Shown piece after piece: positions 25,401 to 39,493 of a DNA stretch of 64,000 bases. The stretch comes from Edolisoma coerulescens (Eukaryota > Chordata > Aves > Passeriformes > Campephagidae). How positions within the stretch are numbered: the first letter of the stretch is position 1; the number at the start of each line of letters is the position of its first letter. The position numbers and the translations under genes were made by a program. The notes under the pieces are model-generated. The model saw only the letters and a program-made list of their open reading frames with translations, was not told where the DNA came from and did not search any database. The stretch covers positions 1,347,712 to 1,411,711 of the forward strand of contig VWZW01007069.1 of NCBI GenBank assembly GCA_013397115.1. Direction: 5' to 3'.

Positions 25401-28400
25401 AACGTACAAGACAGAAGAAATTTATTTGCTAACATATGGAAAACATTTATGGGCTCTTCGGAGGATCTGAAACTCAAGAAACACAACTACATATTGTTGA
25501 AACTCCTAAATGGAGATTTCATTTTAGAAATAAGCATTTTTCAACTCGAGTCTGTGACATTTAGTTCTATATACCGTTGTTTCCTGCCCTGTCAGGTATG
25601 AATTTCAGAACAGGTTGTTTGCTGTAGGTCTAAGCCACAGGAAAAGTGTTAGTTGGCAAAGTCCTGTTTTTAAAGATATAACCCATGCTTCAGAAAGATG
25701 GATCAGGAGCATATGCCATAGGGATGGGGCAGGAGTGCTGCCCAAGTTATCATCTTGGCTCTGCAAGTCACAGTCATGGGAGGAGACAAGACTCCTGACA
25801 CCAAATGAATGCTCCCACAGCCACAGCCACAGATAATTCAACCCCCCAAAAAGTTCCACCTTCTGACACAAGAAAATGATCCTCCACTAAGCCATGCAAG
25901 GTCATAGCCTGCAGGAGAGCTCTACCTCTGGGGCAGACCTTCTCTTCCCAATGGAAGTAACCTGCTGGATGCCTGGAAGGGCTGCACGCTGGCTGAGGAA
26001 TAAACGAAACGGATGATTCACCAGTTGCACAAAACTACGCACATCCCATGGAGCCATACTGGAGCTAACAGGATCAGGGGCTTTATAAAAGCCCTGTGTC
26101 AATCAATGGCCAACAGCCGTATCGGGGTCAGGGCTTGTGTGTAATGAGCGGGGCTGTTCTAAAGCTGGGAGCATCACGTTGGTGCAAACATCTGTGCACG
26201 ATGAAGTCGGGGTGGCCGGCCACAAAGCAGCCTCAGAAATGTGAAGTTTTGGACTGCTGTGCTTGACCAGATTGAAACACCTTCAAGAAGAGCAGGACCT
26301 TGGGCCAAATATTTGAGGCAGCAGTGCAGCAGCAATGGCTGAGATTTTCAGAGACGGGTAAATGACTGATTAAATGACTCAATCATGCAGATGCTTTTGA
26401 AAATTCTGCCGCACGCAGTTAAGTTTATTCATGCATGTGTGGGAGAGGGGGAGGACTGTGAAGATTTTAATAACTACCTTAGGAAATAAAAAAGAACAAA
26501 TGTACTTTCTCTTTAAAACAGAGAAAAAAATCCAACCAAACCCAAAAAATCCTCTCATGTGGCTGGGTAAGAATTGATAGAAAGTTCTACAGAAGTTTAG
26601 TGTGGAAGGATGACCAAATGGACAATGACACACAAGTCAAAACTATGTGCAAAGAAAGAATGGAACAGAAGGGTAAAAATAAAACATTTCACAGCCCTAT
26701 CAATTTCTTCCAGCTTTAAACTGCTCCATGCTTCAGTATGTTATTTCTGGGTTATGCAGTCTTCATACTCCACCATAACCTACCAGATAAATAGGAAGCT
26801 GAGAGCTTTGAAGAGCTTAAGGACTGCAGGAAAAGGAAAGGCTTCATCCGAGAAAAACGAAGAAATATTGGCGAAGAAGATGTCCCCAAAGCTTTATTTT
26901 TGGAGTATGACAACACATTCACCTGGTGTGCCATCCTGACAAACAGCACCATGCAAGGTCCCACCACCAGTGAGGTCCCTCTTGCACTCTGGAGATCATG
27001 AAACCCTGTAGAGAGCACTGCCAGGCAGGACACAACTCGTTCTCTCAGGTCCCAACAAGATGTCGACGCCGCTGAGGTTTCCCTCCTTGCTAATGCTGTG
27101 GAGCAGCTTGTTCCTCCTTCTCTGTCAGGCATCCTACCCACAAATGTCTGCACGGCAGGGAGTCACCTGTCACCTCCCCAGGGTCAAGTAGGTGGGAAAA
27201 ATCTCCCACGGCTCTGGCTCTTCGTTTTGAATGCAGGAGTTTGAGTGATTTTGATGCAGCTGGAGCACCATTCATCCAACTTTTCCAATGTAAAACAACA
27301 CCTACTTAAAGGCAACAAGTTCTTCCTCCTCGTAAAAAGCATTCTTCATGTTTAAAAATCAACACTCAGCCACAAGACTGAACTTGTGGAGAAATTCAGG
27401 AGCACTCCCAGGTTCCTAAACATCAGCCAGTAGGATTTTAGCAAAAATATACTTTCCTGTTTCCACAGGTCACTCGTCACTGCTTAAACATTGAGTATTC
27501 CAATGTGTAACCCAGTGAGAGCTGGCATACACCCATCCAAGACACATTTTGACAGCCATCCCCTTTCTGATGAGCGCAGAAGAGCCACACACACACATCA
27601 AGACTGACTGTCCACCCCCAGGAGAGAACAGCTCGTCCGGCAAATTTGGGAACAAAGCAGCACATACCGGTAAAAGGCTCTGGCTCCACTGGTGCCTCCC
27701 CCCGTCTGTCCCATCCCAGTGCCTATAAATCACTTCTGGCAGGTAGCTGGGAAGCAGCTGCTAATGATAGTTTTGCTGCAGAGTGCAGGAAGTCACCTTT
27801 TAACCCTGCCTGCTGTTGTTTGTCTCCCTGAGCGTGACAAAAGGACAGATGCGGACAACATGCCAGCCATTGGGAAGATCTGGTCAAAACTCAGCAGGGA
27901 ATCTGACGGGGTCCCATGCTGGTGAAACATCACCCTCAAAACCACCTTTTGGCTTTGGATGCTTCCTGGGACTTATCTTCAAGCAGCTTGATGCTTGTAC
28001 TGATTTTTTCTTCCTTCACCCTAAAAATCCAGGGAAGTACCCCAAAGAAAATTTTGCGTTTGCTGTTGCTGCACTGAGGATATCCCACCTTCCCCCTTCC
28101 GGCCATCCGGGCCCCAGGGGACAAAGAGGGCATTTGTAAGGTAACTAATGCACTTACATATGTGCGCATGGGGGGTTGAATTAACGTGAGCAAATATTTT
28201 TATTATGAAAAATGTATCCAATATGAGCAACTTGTTTCCAGCCCACGGAACAGCCCTAATCAGAGTCACATTTTCACCTGACAAGTTTTTTTTTACTTTT
28301 TAACTTTCCTTTTAAAGTGTGCAAGATTAGTAGCTTTAGTTTCAGCAAAGCTCCAAAATACATTTTACACAACACCACAAATTAACCTCCAACAGCTCAC

Positions 28401-28943
28401 TCCTGTTTAAGTCACTGCTGCTTAGACAGATGCCACACTTCTGTGCCTTCCTCCACCTGAAGAACTCCTGTCTGAACTTTGCATGTTTCACACACAGGTG
28501 AAACACATTTAAAGCTGGCTTTTGTTTAAAACTATGATTTTGATTTAAACTGTGTTTAAAACCTTATTTCCTTGAGTATGTACCTGAGTAGCAGTCGCCT
28601 TTTTAACTACTTGAGTTTGCAGGAAGCTTCTCAGGGACAGAGAGAAGTATTAGCAGGGGTGTGCACCACTCAGTCTAAGCCAAAAGAAATTCAAGGGTGA
28701 TTTTTTCTTCACTTCTAGCCCCTGACATCACCTGCTCTGACATGCTTTTCAAGTGGAAATGGGAGGCCAACAGGAGGCCTCACATTCTGTAGAGGATATA
28801 CTTCCATCAAATAAAACACACCCAGTGGCCAAACATGATGGTGGACGAACGCCAACCCTGAGGCGTAAAAGGAAAAACCCCTTCTAACCTGACCATGTAA
28901 ACCTGAACACAAAAGAGAAGGACCTTGGGTGACATGTACTTAC

Positions 28944-29008
28944 AGTGAAGACATCATCATCGCCGACCTCGGCCTCGTTGTGAAGGGTGGACGAGGAAGT
29001 CGTAGATC
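28944..29008 (-). CDS. SPRED2: SPRED2 coding exon 4 (linker after EVH1)
   Basis: This short 65-nt exon completes the split Gly codon (G+GA) and then encodes STTSSSTLHNEAEVGDDDVF followed by Thr, about residues 126-146. This is the Ser/Thr-rich, acidic linker after the EVH1 domain and is expected to be disordered. The acceptor is TTTTTTTCTAG/GATCTACG and the donor is TTCACT/GTAAGT, a consensus 5' splice site. It lies 2.75 kb from exon 3 and 18.5 kb from exon 5. It is too short to appear as an open frame from a Met and was found by following the phase and the expected protein. Identity is secure because both junction phases fit and the peptide matches the family. Confidence 0.93.
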
Positions 29009-31758
29009 CTAGAAAAAAACAAACCAACAGCTTTTTGAACACATTACATTTCTATGAAACTTTTTTTTTTGAGGCTGTTAAACATTTGGATTCTCACAGG
29101 TTTGTGTGTTGTAGATGTGCAAAAGAGTGGCTCAAATTAAGGAAGAACAACCCATCTGCTAGTAGCTGGGTTGGAGAGGTAAATCTGAAAGTGTTTCTTG
29201 AAACGCAACTATGTGGCTGCCAATGCTAATTACAATGATAAAAATAGCAATTACCATTTCCAATTACAGAAGACTAATTTCTGAAGAATGGTAAAGCTAT
29301 GTAGTAATCAGTGCTCCAGGCTGATTCTCAGCTGTCAAGAAACCACGTATAAGTTTTTCTTCACTTACTCCCTAAATCTGGGGAGGGAAATAACCTTTTA
29401 TTTAAAAAAAATGAACCTCACTTTGACAATTAAGAGTAAGATTGGGTTTTTTCCTTTTAATTTTGGAAGTTGTTATATCTCTATTATCACCTACTTCTCA
29501 GAGAATCACCTTGCCCCACTTAAACAAAGTATTAGAAAGGAGCTGATATGCGTAAAACCATAGACAAGAGAAAAATATTGGGGTGCAATTTTCATTAGGT
29601 ACATTAGGCAATCTTCTGGAAAAGTAGGAAAGCATATCAAAAAACTTTCCTCACCCCGCAGGTGTTCCTGTGGAGCCACTCGAGAGCCTGATGAGCACCC
29701 ATGTCACAGAAAGGCCCCAGGGAAGGGGACACTTGCCATCGCTGGACTTGACACCAAATTTATGCTGTACCTAAAAAGGAGTGACTTCTCTCCCTATACT
29801 CAATCAAGATTCCAGACCCCCTTCCTGGCTGACTAAGGCTGCCAGGGAGGATGGATGCAGTAAGAGGACCTGTTGGGGGGGAGAACCCTTAAATCAAAGG
29901 TCTATTTTTTTGATGGAAGCCCACTGCTAGACTGAATTATGGCCACATCACATCCCTGACCAGCACAGCAGAACAGTTTGTACCGCCTTCATTCTGGAAA
30001 TTTGTTAAAATAACGTGTTTTATATAACGGTATTGGCACCAGCCTTGGCTGCTCTCAGTTGCATCATCACGAAGATGTGCAGAGCTAAGTGTAAAAGCCC
30101 ACTTAAAACACTGAGTAATGTGGAAACATTTGTGCCATTTGCTACATTAGCTTTAAAATTAAGAAAAGCTGAAGCTCTACAGAGCTGCATAGGATTCTTG
30201 TACCTGCGCCCCAGACTTCTGATGCTACAGGGAATGAACTACTGGTTAAATATTCACAATAAAGCAGTGATTTCATGAAGTGAAGTTCTGAATGCACACT
30301 TAGTTGTGCTTAATATTACCTGGTGAATTTGATCAAGTATGTGAACAAAAAATGAATAATAAATGAAATCCGCTGCCCGACGCTGTGTGTGCGTGAGTTA
30401 TTGTTTTTCATTCAGAAAGCCTTATTTGGAAGTTAAGGAGGAACACATTCATGAGGATCAGCCTGTACTGTTAATGGGATAAATATAGATTTGCTGATTT
30501 TGAAGTATCTGAGATACAGCAGAACTTGATTTTAAATACCTCCACTGTAAAATGGATCAAGAAGAGCAAAACAGGAGTTGCCAAGTATTGGCATCTCCAA
30601 AACACTGCTCAATACAGCTGAGTTATTATCTCCTTGAAACTTTGCACAATCCTGTGCCACTTACATAAAACATCACTTTTATGACTCAAAATGCTTCACA
30701 GTTTTAACCAGAAGAAGAAAGAAGAAGGTCTACCTGTAACTTCTTGATGTTAATGGCACAGAAAAAAGCAAATGAATTGAGAAGATCCTTCCTCTAACTG
30801 ATGAGGTATTTACCAGCAAGGAGCCCTGGAGGACTAATTCTCTCCCAGTATCTACCATGTTCATGTCAAAGCAAGGACAGGCCATCCAGAACATTAGGCT
30901 GTCTTATGCAGCTAATGTCCTCAAAAAGAATACACATCTACACATACATCTGAGTTAGTATCCTCAGAAAATGTACCATCTATATATAATAACACCCTGG
31001 TCACACTGGAAGAGAAGGCAAAAGGCTTTGGACTACTAAGTCCCTACATAAAGTAGTACGGTTAAAAAAAAAAATCAAGAAAAAAATGTATGAAGAACCA
31101 AATTTCATTAAAATAAAGTACAATTGAATTATAGCTGTATTGTGATTGCCTGATTGCAATGAAATGTGAAAAGGGAAAAATTTATGACAACTTCAAAGCA
31201 CAGACAATTCAAACGCATTTTTTACAGAATTAAAAAAACAACACCCCAAAACACAACAAAGTCTTCAAGAACTACCATTCAACTAAGAGGATGCAGACAA
31301 AACTAATTACTGCAAAATAAAACCAAAAACAAACCAAAGTTTTATTCAACTCCAGGCAGGAATTAATCCTATAATTTAACAAAGACTCAGTAAGATGAGA
31401 TTTGACTGCAAATAAAGAGCCTGGGCTGTTTGAGTTGCCATCACTAGTGTGAAACCCAAGCCTATCAAAAAAAAGCAGTAACAACAAACTTGATGATAAA
31501 TACCAGGGAGAAGTCTGGACAGACAGGACTGAAAACTACTTGACTGAAACACCTTATCTCCTCTAAGGGATGAGAAAACTCAATTCTTAAAAGCTGGGGC
31601 TTGCTCACTATGGGATAAGGGCCCCAGCTACACTTGGACACATGCACAAGAGACCTCCAAGCCCAAGAACTGATTTTAAATACATCCCTCTTCCCAGCTC
31701 CCTGACTCAAACCCCCTGCCCACTCTTCCAAGGGTGGAAGTGTCCACCCCCACGCTAC
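29009..31758 (-). other. SPRED2: SPRED2 intron 3 (2,750 bp)
   Basis: This intron separates exon 3 from exon 4. It starts GTAGCG and ends TTTTTTTCTAG in the transcript sense. It is mostly AT-rich with A-tracts (31068-31090) and no repeat I can name. A small CpG cluster occurs near 30372-30395. No coding evidence was found. Confidence 0.88.
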
Positions 31759-31927
31759 CTTCGATGAGGTCCTCGATGGCTTTCCTCACTCCTCTGTCGA
31801 AGGCTCGAGCATCAGCGGGGCTTTGAAAAGTGAGCCCAAACTTTCTGTTGTCAACTTTCCAGTGGTGGAAGGTGGGGTTTGCCTTCGTGTACACCAGGTC
31901 CTTCTTCACAAAGCACTCCAGCACCAC
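31759..31927 (-). CDS. SPRED2: SPRED2 coding exon 3 (C-terminal half of the EVH1 domain)
   Basis: This 169-nt exon encodes VVLECFVKKDLVYTKANPTF, then HHWKVDNRKFGLTFQSPADA, then RAFDRGVRKAIEDLIE and the first base of a Gly codon, about residues 69-125. It holds the second half of the EVH1 fold, including the C-terminal helix (ADARAFDRGVRKAIEDL) typical of EVH1/WH1 domains. In SPRED proteins this domain is the docking surface for neurofibromin. The acceptor is CCCTCCCAG/GTGGTGC after a pyrimidine-rich tract. The donor is ATCGAAG/GTAGCG, which has C rather than the usual G at +5, so it is a weaker than normal 5' splice site. The junction with exon 2 restores KDKL-VVLE. Confidence 0.95.
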
Positions 31928-33249
31928 CTGGGAGGGCGTGAGCCCCAAAAGAGGAGCAAAGTCACTTTTCCCTCCCCAAGGACACAGCCAGCACCGTCTC
32001 AGGCTGGACCCAAAAGCAAGCCAAGTCATGCCTTGCGTAGGGGAACATCCTTCCCTACCAAATGATGACTAATAAATACCAGACACTGTAATTGTTCTCA
32101 AAACCATTCCACATTCATCTTTTGCTTGTGCTTTGAGTGGGCGCTTGTTCCCTACCCCAGGAGCATGTTTTGGACCCAGTGTGGCACAGGTTAAGCAAGC
32201 GGGGGGCTCAGGACGAAGGATAACCTATTCCCTCAATAATTTTGCTCAACAGAAATTTTATCCACCAGCAGCAGGTTTAGGAGGTGCTGCAACACTCCCC
32301 TCACTGTTTTTAAATTGTTCACCCCCAGCCAGACACTCATCTCAAGTTCTGCTGTGCCAAAAAACATCTCTAGAGTGATGCCCAGGGACAACAGGAACAG
32401 CTTGTCATGTTTTACTCCACCCCTCAAAACCATAAGCATGGCTCCCAAATAATGTCAAAAAAAGCATCCTAAGCAAAACAGCATTGCAAAGGACAAACCA
32501 TAAGTGAAACAGCTTTAAAACACCAGTCTTTTTGAAAGCAAGATCATTTCTGACTCAAATAATGCATTTTTTGAGCCCGCGGAGGGAGTGGTGCTTTTAA
32601 CTAGCCCGTATCTTCACAGGAGTACATTTTAGAAGAATCAAATATATAAAAACAAGATAACAAACGATAACATTTCAAGTGGCCCCTGGAAATCAGGAAA
32701 AGGCTTTATTAATTTGATTTGTGCAGGGATAGAAGAGAGCTCCTTTTTAGATAAACAACTACCAGGAGAAATCGAGTGTGTCAATTCATAAGAGACAACT
32801 TGTCTTCATATTCTCACTCAGTTTGTTCAAACCTTGAACAGCACACATCATAAATAATTCATGGCCCTTTTAAAAGGCTTGCACTGCATTACTCAGTGCA
32901 ATGTGACTGGCTTCATGGGCTCTTTACACTTCAATTCACTTCTCACTTACCCCCGCGCTAGGTCTAAGAAAAAAAAGAAAAAAACCACAGGCCCTCTTTC
33001 ATTCAAAGCGGATCTTTGCATGTGGATGTCAAAAATTTACCTGCTCCTTCCAGATGGCATCACGCCAGCCTAGGTAGCAAAAGATGGCAATTCTAGATGA
33101 GGATGGGTTTGTTTTGTCCAATCTGGTATTATTTGCACATGCCTGTTGTTTTTTTTGGTTTTTTTAAACTTGCACAAGAATACAATAGCAATAGATTTGG
33201 GATAATTCTCATTATAAGAACAGACAAAAATTGAATTAGGGTCTATTAC
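31928..33249 (-). other. SPRED2: SPRED2 intron 2 (1,322 bp)
   Basis: This intron separates the two halves of the EVH1 domain. It runs from GTAATAG at 33249 to CCCTCCCAG at 31928. It contains A-rich and T-rich runs (for example near 32970-32985 and 33150-33165) and nothing else identifiable. Confidence 0.88.
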
Positions 33250-33427
33250 CAGTTTGTCTTTCTGCCTTTCACCATGGATTAGAAATCCACTTCTTCCATT
33301 GCCCTCCGGGTACGTGACCTTGCAGACGCCAACTCTACTGAGACCGCCTCCTTCTTGCGGCAACCATCCCCCACTGGAGTCATCTCGGGTCATAACCACA
33401 GCTTTGACTCGCACAATATAGCTGTCA
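33250..33427 (-). CDS. SPRED2: SPRED2 coding exon 2 (N-terminal half of the EVH1 domain)
   Basis: This 178-nt exon encodes the start of the EVH1 domain, from DSYIVRVKAVVMTRDDSSGG to HGERQKDKL, about residues 10-68 of the predicted protein. It reads through GGWLPQEGGG, the glycine-rich loop with a core tryptophan, and GVCKVTYPEGNGRSGFLIHG. The first base (T at 33427 on the minus strand) completes a GAT codon begun in the unseen exon 1, matching the family N terminus in which Asp residues precede DSYIV. The acceptor is TTGCCATTGCAG/TGACAGC and the donor is AAACTG/GTAATAG, so the exon ends in phase 0. Compared with my memory of human SPRED2 there are conservative changes (WLPQ for WFPQ, KVTYPEG for KVMHPEG). 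No stop or frameshift is seen. Confidence 0.95.
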
Positions 33428-36400
33428 CTGCAATGGCAACAAAACAAAAACAGAATCTTTTGTGAGCATTACAGTCGCATCGCAGCGGTTTTTCTTGAGG
33501 GCGGTATTTAGACGGCGCTGTGCTGACCCCAGCGGAGAGTTTCTGCCCGGGATGGAAGTCCACCTCTGTCACGGACGGCCCGGAACTCAAGCTACCATAG
33601 AAAAGAGACCCACCAAACAGCAAGGAATGAACCTGCCGGGTTTCCAGATGTCAACACACAGATCAAAGAACCCATGGTCCCTGACACTCCTTGCCTCATG
33701 AAGCTACGTACAGGGACGAAGACAGCGGGATGAATCAGGCACCACCCCAAGGCCAACTCCCACACTGGGGCATCAGGTCTCCAAAGCGCTGGAAGAACAC
33801 ACGGAGCTCAAACAACCCATGAACAAAGCGTTTCAAGGTTTCTGTGATCAAATTCATAAAGTGGGCTTTGGAAGATGACACTCAAATTCCTCCGCATCTG
33901 GGACAGTTTTATGGGGAAAACCCCACAAATGCGACTCCAGCTAGTACCTCAGGTGAAAGGAGATGGGAATCAGCTCAGCTCAGGTCATCAGGACCACACC
34001 ACGGCCCTAAAACAGTTCCACCAGTATTTCAAGGGGCTTTGAAAGGCAGAGTGTTCAATAATCTCACAAGAAACTATTTTGGAAGCACCTAAGATCTTGG
34101 GATAATCCAGATGCCCACCACAAGGGCTCAGAACAGCCCCGACAGTGGGAGACTCCAAGCCTCCTCCTGTACCCTTTCCACAAAGCAGTCGTTCCATCAT
34201 CTGCTGGGGACATCACCAGGGTCATCTGGAAGCAGAAAAGCCCCTAGAGAACACAAGCAAAAGCCACACAACTTGCATGGAACATGCAACAGACTGCAAG
34301 CTAAAACGGGTTGTCCCCAGCACAAAACTGCTGGGAAATACCCAAATTAGCTTTTCTGTCCTCTTGCTGATGCTGCATCAGTGCTGCCCATCACGTGCTG
34401 GACATTGATTAACACAGAGATGCTGAGGACAGCGCTGATGGCTGTGATGCCCTCGCAGGGAGGTCACCACAGTGTGCTCAGATGGCAGCCACGCGCAACC
34501 ACGGCACTGTCGGCTGCAGAGCGGCTGAGGCACCCAAAGGTGCCCACAAAGCTGCTGCAGGGCACTCAAACCTGGGAACATCAAAAGGGGTGAGAAAAAG
34601 GGATGTGCAAAGAAAAGTGCCCAGGGACTGTCCGTCTCCAGGCCACCAGGAGACGTCACCAGGAGAGGGAAGATCAACACACAGAGGGCTCCAAGAGGCA
34701 GCCTTTCAAAATGACAGGTATCATCCTTTATGGAAAGAAATTCCTTCCTGAGAAAAGCTCTGTATCAAGATATTTTCCCAGCATCCTGTACAGCATGACA
34801 AGCAGTAGTAGGTTTCTTCATCCTGTACCAGGTAGAACAGCCTCATTTTCAGACATTATTTTTGCAGCAATCCAGGTGCTAACTCTTCAGTTCCAAGCTT
34901 CCCTTTCTAACATAACCAGATTTAACATCTAAGCAAGCAGCCTCACGGATCCTACCTGAAGGCAGTCTGATGACAAACCAAGGGAAGCAGTGAGCATCTT
35001 CTGGGACCAGCTTATCTCTTCTGCAGCTACACAGATCTCACAAAACACATGCTGCAATTTTCTCTTCACAGCCTTTATTTTATGGCTACGCCAACTTTCT
35101 CACTGGACCTACACAATGATGGCAGTGCACAGATGGTAGAAGTTCATCCCCTACTGCCCTGAGTACTTTGCACTGGCTGATAAAAAGCTTTCCAACACAC
35201 TCTGATACACAGCCACAGCTGACACACACAAAGTATTCACAGAACTGAGAAAGTATGTTTTTAAGAATATTTTTGCTTGAGTCCTTAAAGCAGCTTCCTG
35301 GTACAGTAAACAGGGCAAGGGTGTCTATAAATAGATCCAGTTACCTTTTTATTTTTTAATGAAAACCCATTTCTAGATTTTACAGCGGCAACTTTAATCT
35401 CCTGACTTCCTGATACTCAGAGATAAGCAAAATACTTCAGCTAATTTCCTACTGTGCAAAAATGGAGCTGCTTCCATCCAAGACAGTTTTTGTTTTCTTC
35501 TCTGTACCTTTCCCATATGGTCTATAAGGATTAGCAATTAGCAGATGAAGTAAAAAGAAAGCCAACTATACATTTCTATATCTTTCTACTATTCCCCAAG
35601 GATCCTTTCTGGACTTATTTTTAGCTCTCTTCTGAAGTCGGAGCCGCTCAATACGACCTTCCCTCCCATCCTCCCGCAAAAGTCATCCACAGAAACTGCT
35701 GCTTCTCCTTCCACACTTGAAAACTGCCACTGGCATAATAGCTTCCTGCAGGATTTACCATTCACTTTTATGGCAGCAGTTGGAGCCCTTGGCTGTCCCA
35801 AAAGTAATATTGTCTTCAGTTACTTTGCTGCAGAAATTGCCCACTTAAAGCAAAATTAAGCAAGTAGCAGCTACTCAGTACTTTGTGATTCCTGCCAGTT
35901 ATTTACACATTTCCATCACCTCCCAGTGAATTCTCTAGGCTTGTAATTACATTTGGATATTACTGGATGCCTATACATTAAATGTAGGTGCCCTGACTAT
36001 CCCTGCCCATTATAATGACAATCTGGTACAGCACGGAGCCACATGGTTTTCCTCTTCATTTCCACACCTATCCATGACCTATGGCTCTTACAAACTCTGC
36101 CACCACATGCCAAGAGAACACCATTTAAACTGTGTTCTTCCCATCCTGAAGAGCAACCTCCTTAAACATCAAGCCAGAAAATCTAGTTTCCACTCCCCTA
36201 CCATGGCAAGACGACCTCTGTTCCCCTATTAGACAAGAGCCTTGTCCAGCAGAAGGGTTCACCTTTGGCAGGGCAGGCAGAGCTTTGGCTCCATTAACGT
36301 AATCCCTTGGCACGCCTTCCTGCATGATCAAAAGTCACCAGTGACGCTGGGCTCCCTGCAGAGCACCGTCCCCACTCCTGCTCTGCTCCAGCTACTGGCA

Positions 36401-39400
36401 CATGTTTCCCAAAGCGCAGCCTGTGCCAAGGGACTTGGAAAAAAAAAGGAAAAGGCAGAAGGAAAGGAGGTCGTTAAGGGTTCTCAGGGCTTGACATCTT
36501 GGTTTAATCACTGGATTAGGACTCAGAAGCTGCACGTTGAATTTTCAAGGCTACACACAGCTTCCTCCAGTCTTCTATGTCTAAATCCTGCCTGCTGTTT
36601 CCATCCACAAGCCTAGAATAGGCAATGCTTCTTTCCCTCATGCCAGTGTTGATAAATACTTGGGAGGTACTCAAATATTTCAGTTCCATATAAGGACCTC
36701 GCTTCCTTAGTGTAAAAGCTGTTTATTTTCTTTGCTATTTAATTTTACGCGACTGCATCAAGGCTCTGGCTGGTTCCAAGTATTCCAGATCCTGAGGAGC
36801 AAAGGAGCGATCTGCAAATCCCATGTGCCTGCCTCTGATGGAATGCTGGTGCACTGGAGTAGCAGAACAACCACATTCAAGCCATCCACCTGCATTTTTA
36901 GCATGGTAACTGTGCAATTTGACTCTTTCACAAGAAATGGTTAATGAGGTATGTGAAAATATTTGGTTCATGACAATTAATGAGATACTGATAGCTAAAA
37001 ATGAAACAATTAGAGAAAACCCCACAGTAGCCTAGCCTTAGTTCCCCTTGTTTTACTGGATCCTCGAAACTTTCAAGACTGCTCTAATTGTTGGATTTAT
37101 GGCCTACATGCTATGCATTTCACGCAAATGATCTTAATTATGCTCTTAAATGCTATATTAACCCTACAGATTTGTCTTCAACAGCCTTGAAAGCTTGGGA
37201 AGAAAGTATCTGAAGGGATTACCCAGCTGCATGGCAGCCAGCCAGCATGATCCAGGGCTGGTCCAGGTTGTCTGCCTGCCCCACCCTGAGTAAAAAAAAA
37301 ACCAGAATGAACTTGAGGAGTAAAGGTAGCACCGAAAAGCACGCATTGTTTTTATTGGAAGGAAAGGAGAACTCTTTAAAAATTATAGCTCGTGGGTATG
37401 CATATATATCTATAAAAGTAAAAAAGAGCGCATATATTACTGCTCTTCCGGAGGACACAGAATTTTCCTAAACAAGAAGTGTCTGAATATTACCTCTGTC
37501 ATCACTGAACCCTGGTTTCAGTACCTGTAGTCCAACCGACAAAGCATTTGTGTCTAAGAGACAGGTGACATTTAAGGCTGATAGAAGTGCTGTCCCCCAG
37601 CATGCACACATGGGGCTGCCATCACCCTGTGCTCTCAGACATGAGCCACATCACCTCCAGCAACACCAACGGGGGACAAAGCCATAAGCCCCTTGTATGG
37701 CCAGTGGGGGCTTATGGCTGCAATCCTGCATCCAGGACTAAACACCAAGCAATTCACTCCTTAGTTAAGGCTTCAATTTCACCACTGTCTTCGTAAAAGG
37801 AGGGTCAAAGTAGACAACTCCCTTCCACCAGCTGCTCTTCTTTTCCACTTTGCTTCCAAAGCAGCAACTGCAAATACCATCCAAGATGTCTAAAAATCCC
37901 AAGGGAGAAAAAAAAGTAGTCCAACCCACCACATTTCACTACTTTTTTTTGAGTCACATGTAGCATCTGAAACACTTCACAGACACCTTCTACAACTCAG
38001 TAATATTTTTCCCTCTAGCCAAGTTACTTGATCAAAATATAAGCTTATAAACTTCCATGCTATTGCTGCCATAAGGCACTTTGGTATTTTCCTCCCTTCC
38101 CACCTCTACAGCTTACAAGGCCAGGAGAGATTCAGGTCTCAGAAAAAAAGGTAATTGCATATAATGGCTTTCAGCACTATGGACTTCTGTCTTTTAATGC
38201 ATGCATCGACATTCCCAGATCCCAGGTTTCAGGGAAGAGCCAAAAGGACAGCAGGAGGCTGCTAATGCAACAGCAGAAAAGGTCAAGCTGTTCAACTGAA
38301 CCAGGCACATAAACACAATTTAAACTATTTGGATCCAAACAAATGTAACTTTCAGACTACTGGGGCATAACCTGTCTCTGGCCGACCTGGATCGGTATTT
38401 CGCAGCACCAGGTATTTTCCCTGCCCCAGAAGCTCTGACAGCTGGAGTTAAAGCCATCTCATTCTGCCCAGGTGATTGCTGCAGGTTATATTGTGAGGAT
38501 CCTCTCTGCAGTTCATCCCACAGGCAGAAAGCAGGGACATTTTGGCGGAAGACATGAAAAGCTGCTATTTTTGGAGTCCCACTTCCTTGATCTGTTGGTT
38601 GGTTTGTGAACCTGCCAGCAAGGGTGACATATCTGCAGATTATAACCTGCATTTTCTTCTTCAAATCCTAACTTACCAATTTGGAAGAAACCTTCTGAGT
38701 GCATGCAGCTATATCAAATTAACTTGGTATTTCCATACCATTTAGATTTCCAGCAGGTTTGAAACTTTTTCATTAAGTATCACCAGGAGAAAAAGACATC
38801 TGTGTCTCTCTGGCCAGATCAAATGTTAGAATGGAATCTTAAGAAAACCATGGAAAACCTCCCAAAAGTTTTCCTTGCCCTCACCTCTGCATCATACCAG
38901 GAACAAAGAACCACTCTACCCGCAACCCAACTCTTGTATAACCAATTTGCAACCTGTATTTTTCTGTCTTTCAAATCCAATACCACCAGAATAAAAGGGC
39001 ATCTGGGAAATTTTAGTTTCCACACAGTCAGAGTAAATACAAACAATTCAGTCTCCACATTCCTTGCTCCAGAGATGCTGGTTGAGTCTAGAGCAGCCCC
39101 AAAGGCAAAATGAAGAGAGGTCAGGTCTCCACAACCAGTGCTCAGCAAGCCTGGGTTTGCTTCCAGCGCTGCAGCGCATCCAAAAATCCTCCATAGGAAA
39201 AACTAATAGCAGTTTTGTTTGGTTTGGGGTTTTTTTTTTTTTTCCAGAAGAAAAAGGACTTCTCAAAAAACCAAGACACCTGCAACAACCCAGCTGCCCG
39301 CCTCCACATCTCCCTTAAATGCCGAGGCAGGGAGGAACAAAGGAACCCTTTCACCAAAACGTTTGTTCAACATTTAAGGCTGATTTTATTGAGTTTACAA

Positions 39401-39493
39401 GAAACAGCTCTATCCTAACTAGCTCAAATGGGATTTCATAATCCTGTAATTAGTTCAGATCCTTCCAGGAAGTACATGAAAATTCATTCCTGA

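Larger units (their letters stand above)
10440..28943 (-). other. SPRED2: SPRED2 intron 4 (18.5 kb)
   Basis: This is the largest fully contained intron. It begins GTAAGT (minus strand, at 28943) and ends AAAACAG. I see no other gene in it. It holds a decayed LINE-like segment (13940-14290), an exact 46-bp tandem duplication (22389-22480), a short purine repeat (21702-21724), A-rich tracts (19535-19580, 21130-21170) and a moderately GC- and CpG-enriched stretch (about 15660-16320). Open frames up to 207 codons, such as the minus-strand frame 15544-16167, lie in the GC-richer part and show no recognisable domain. Confidence 0.88.
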
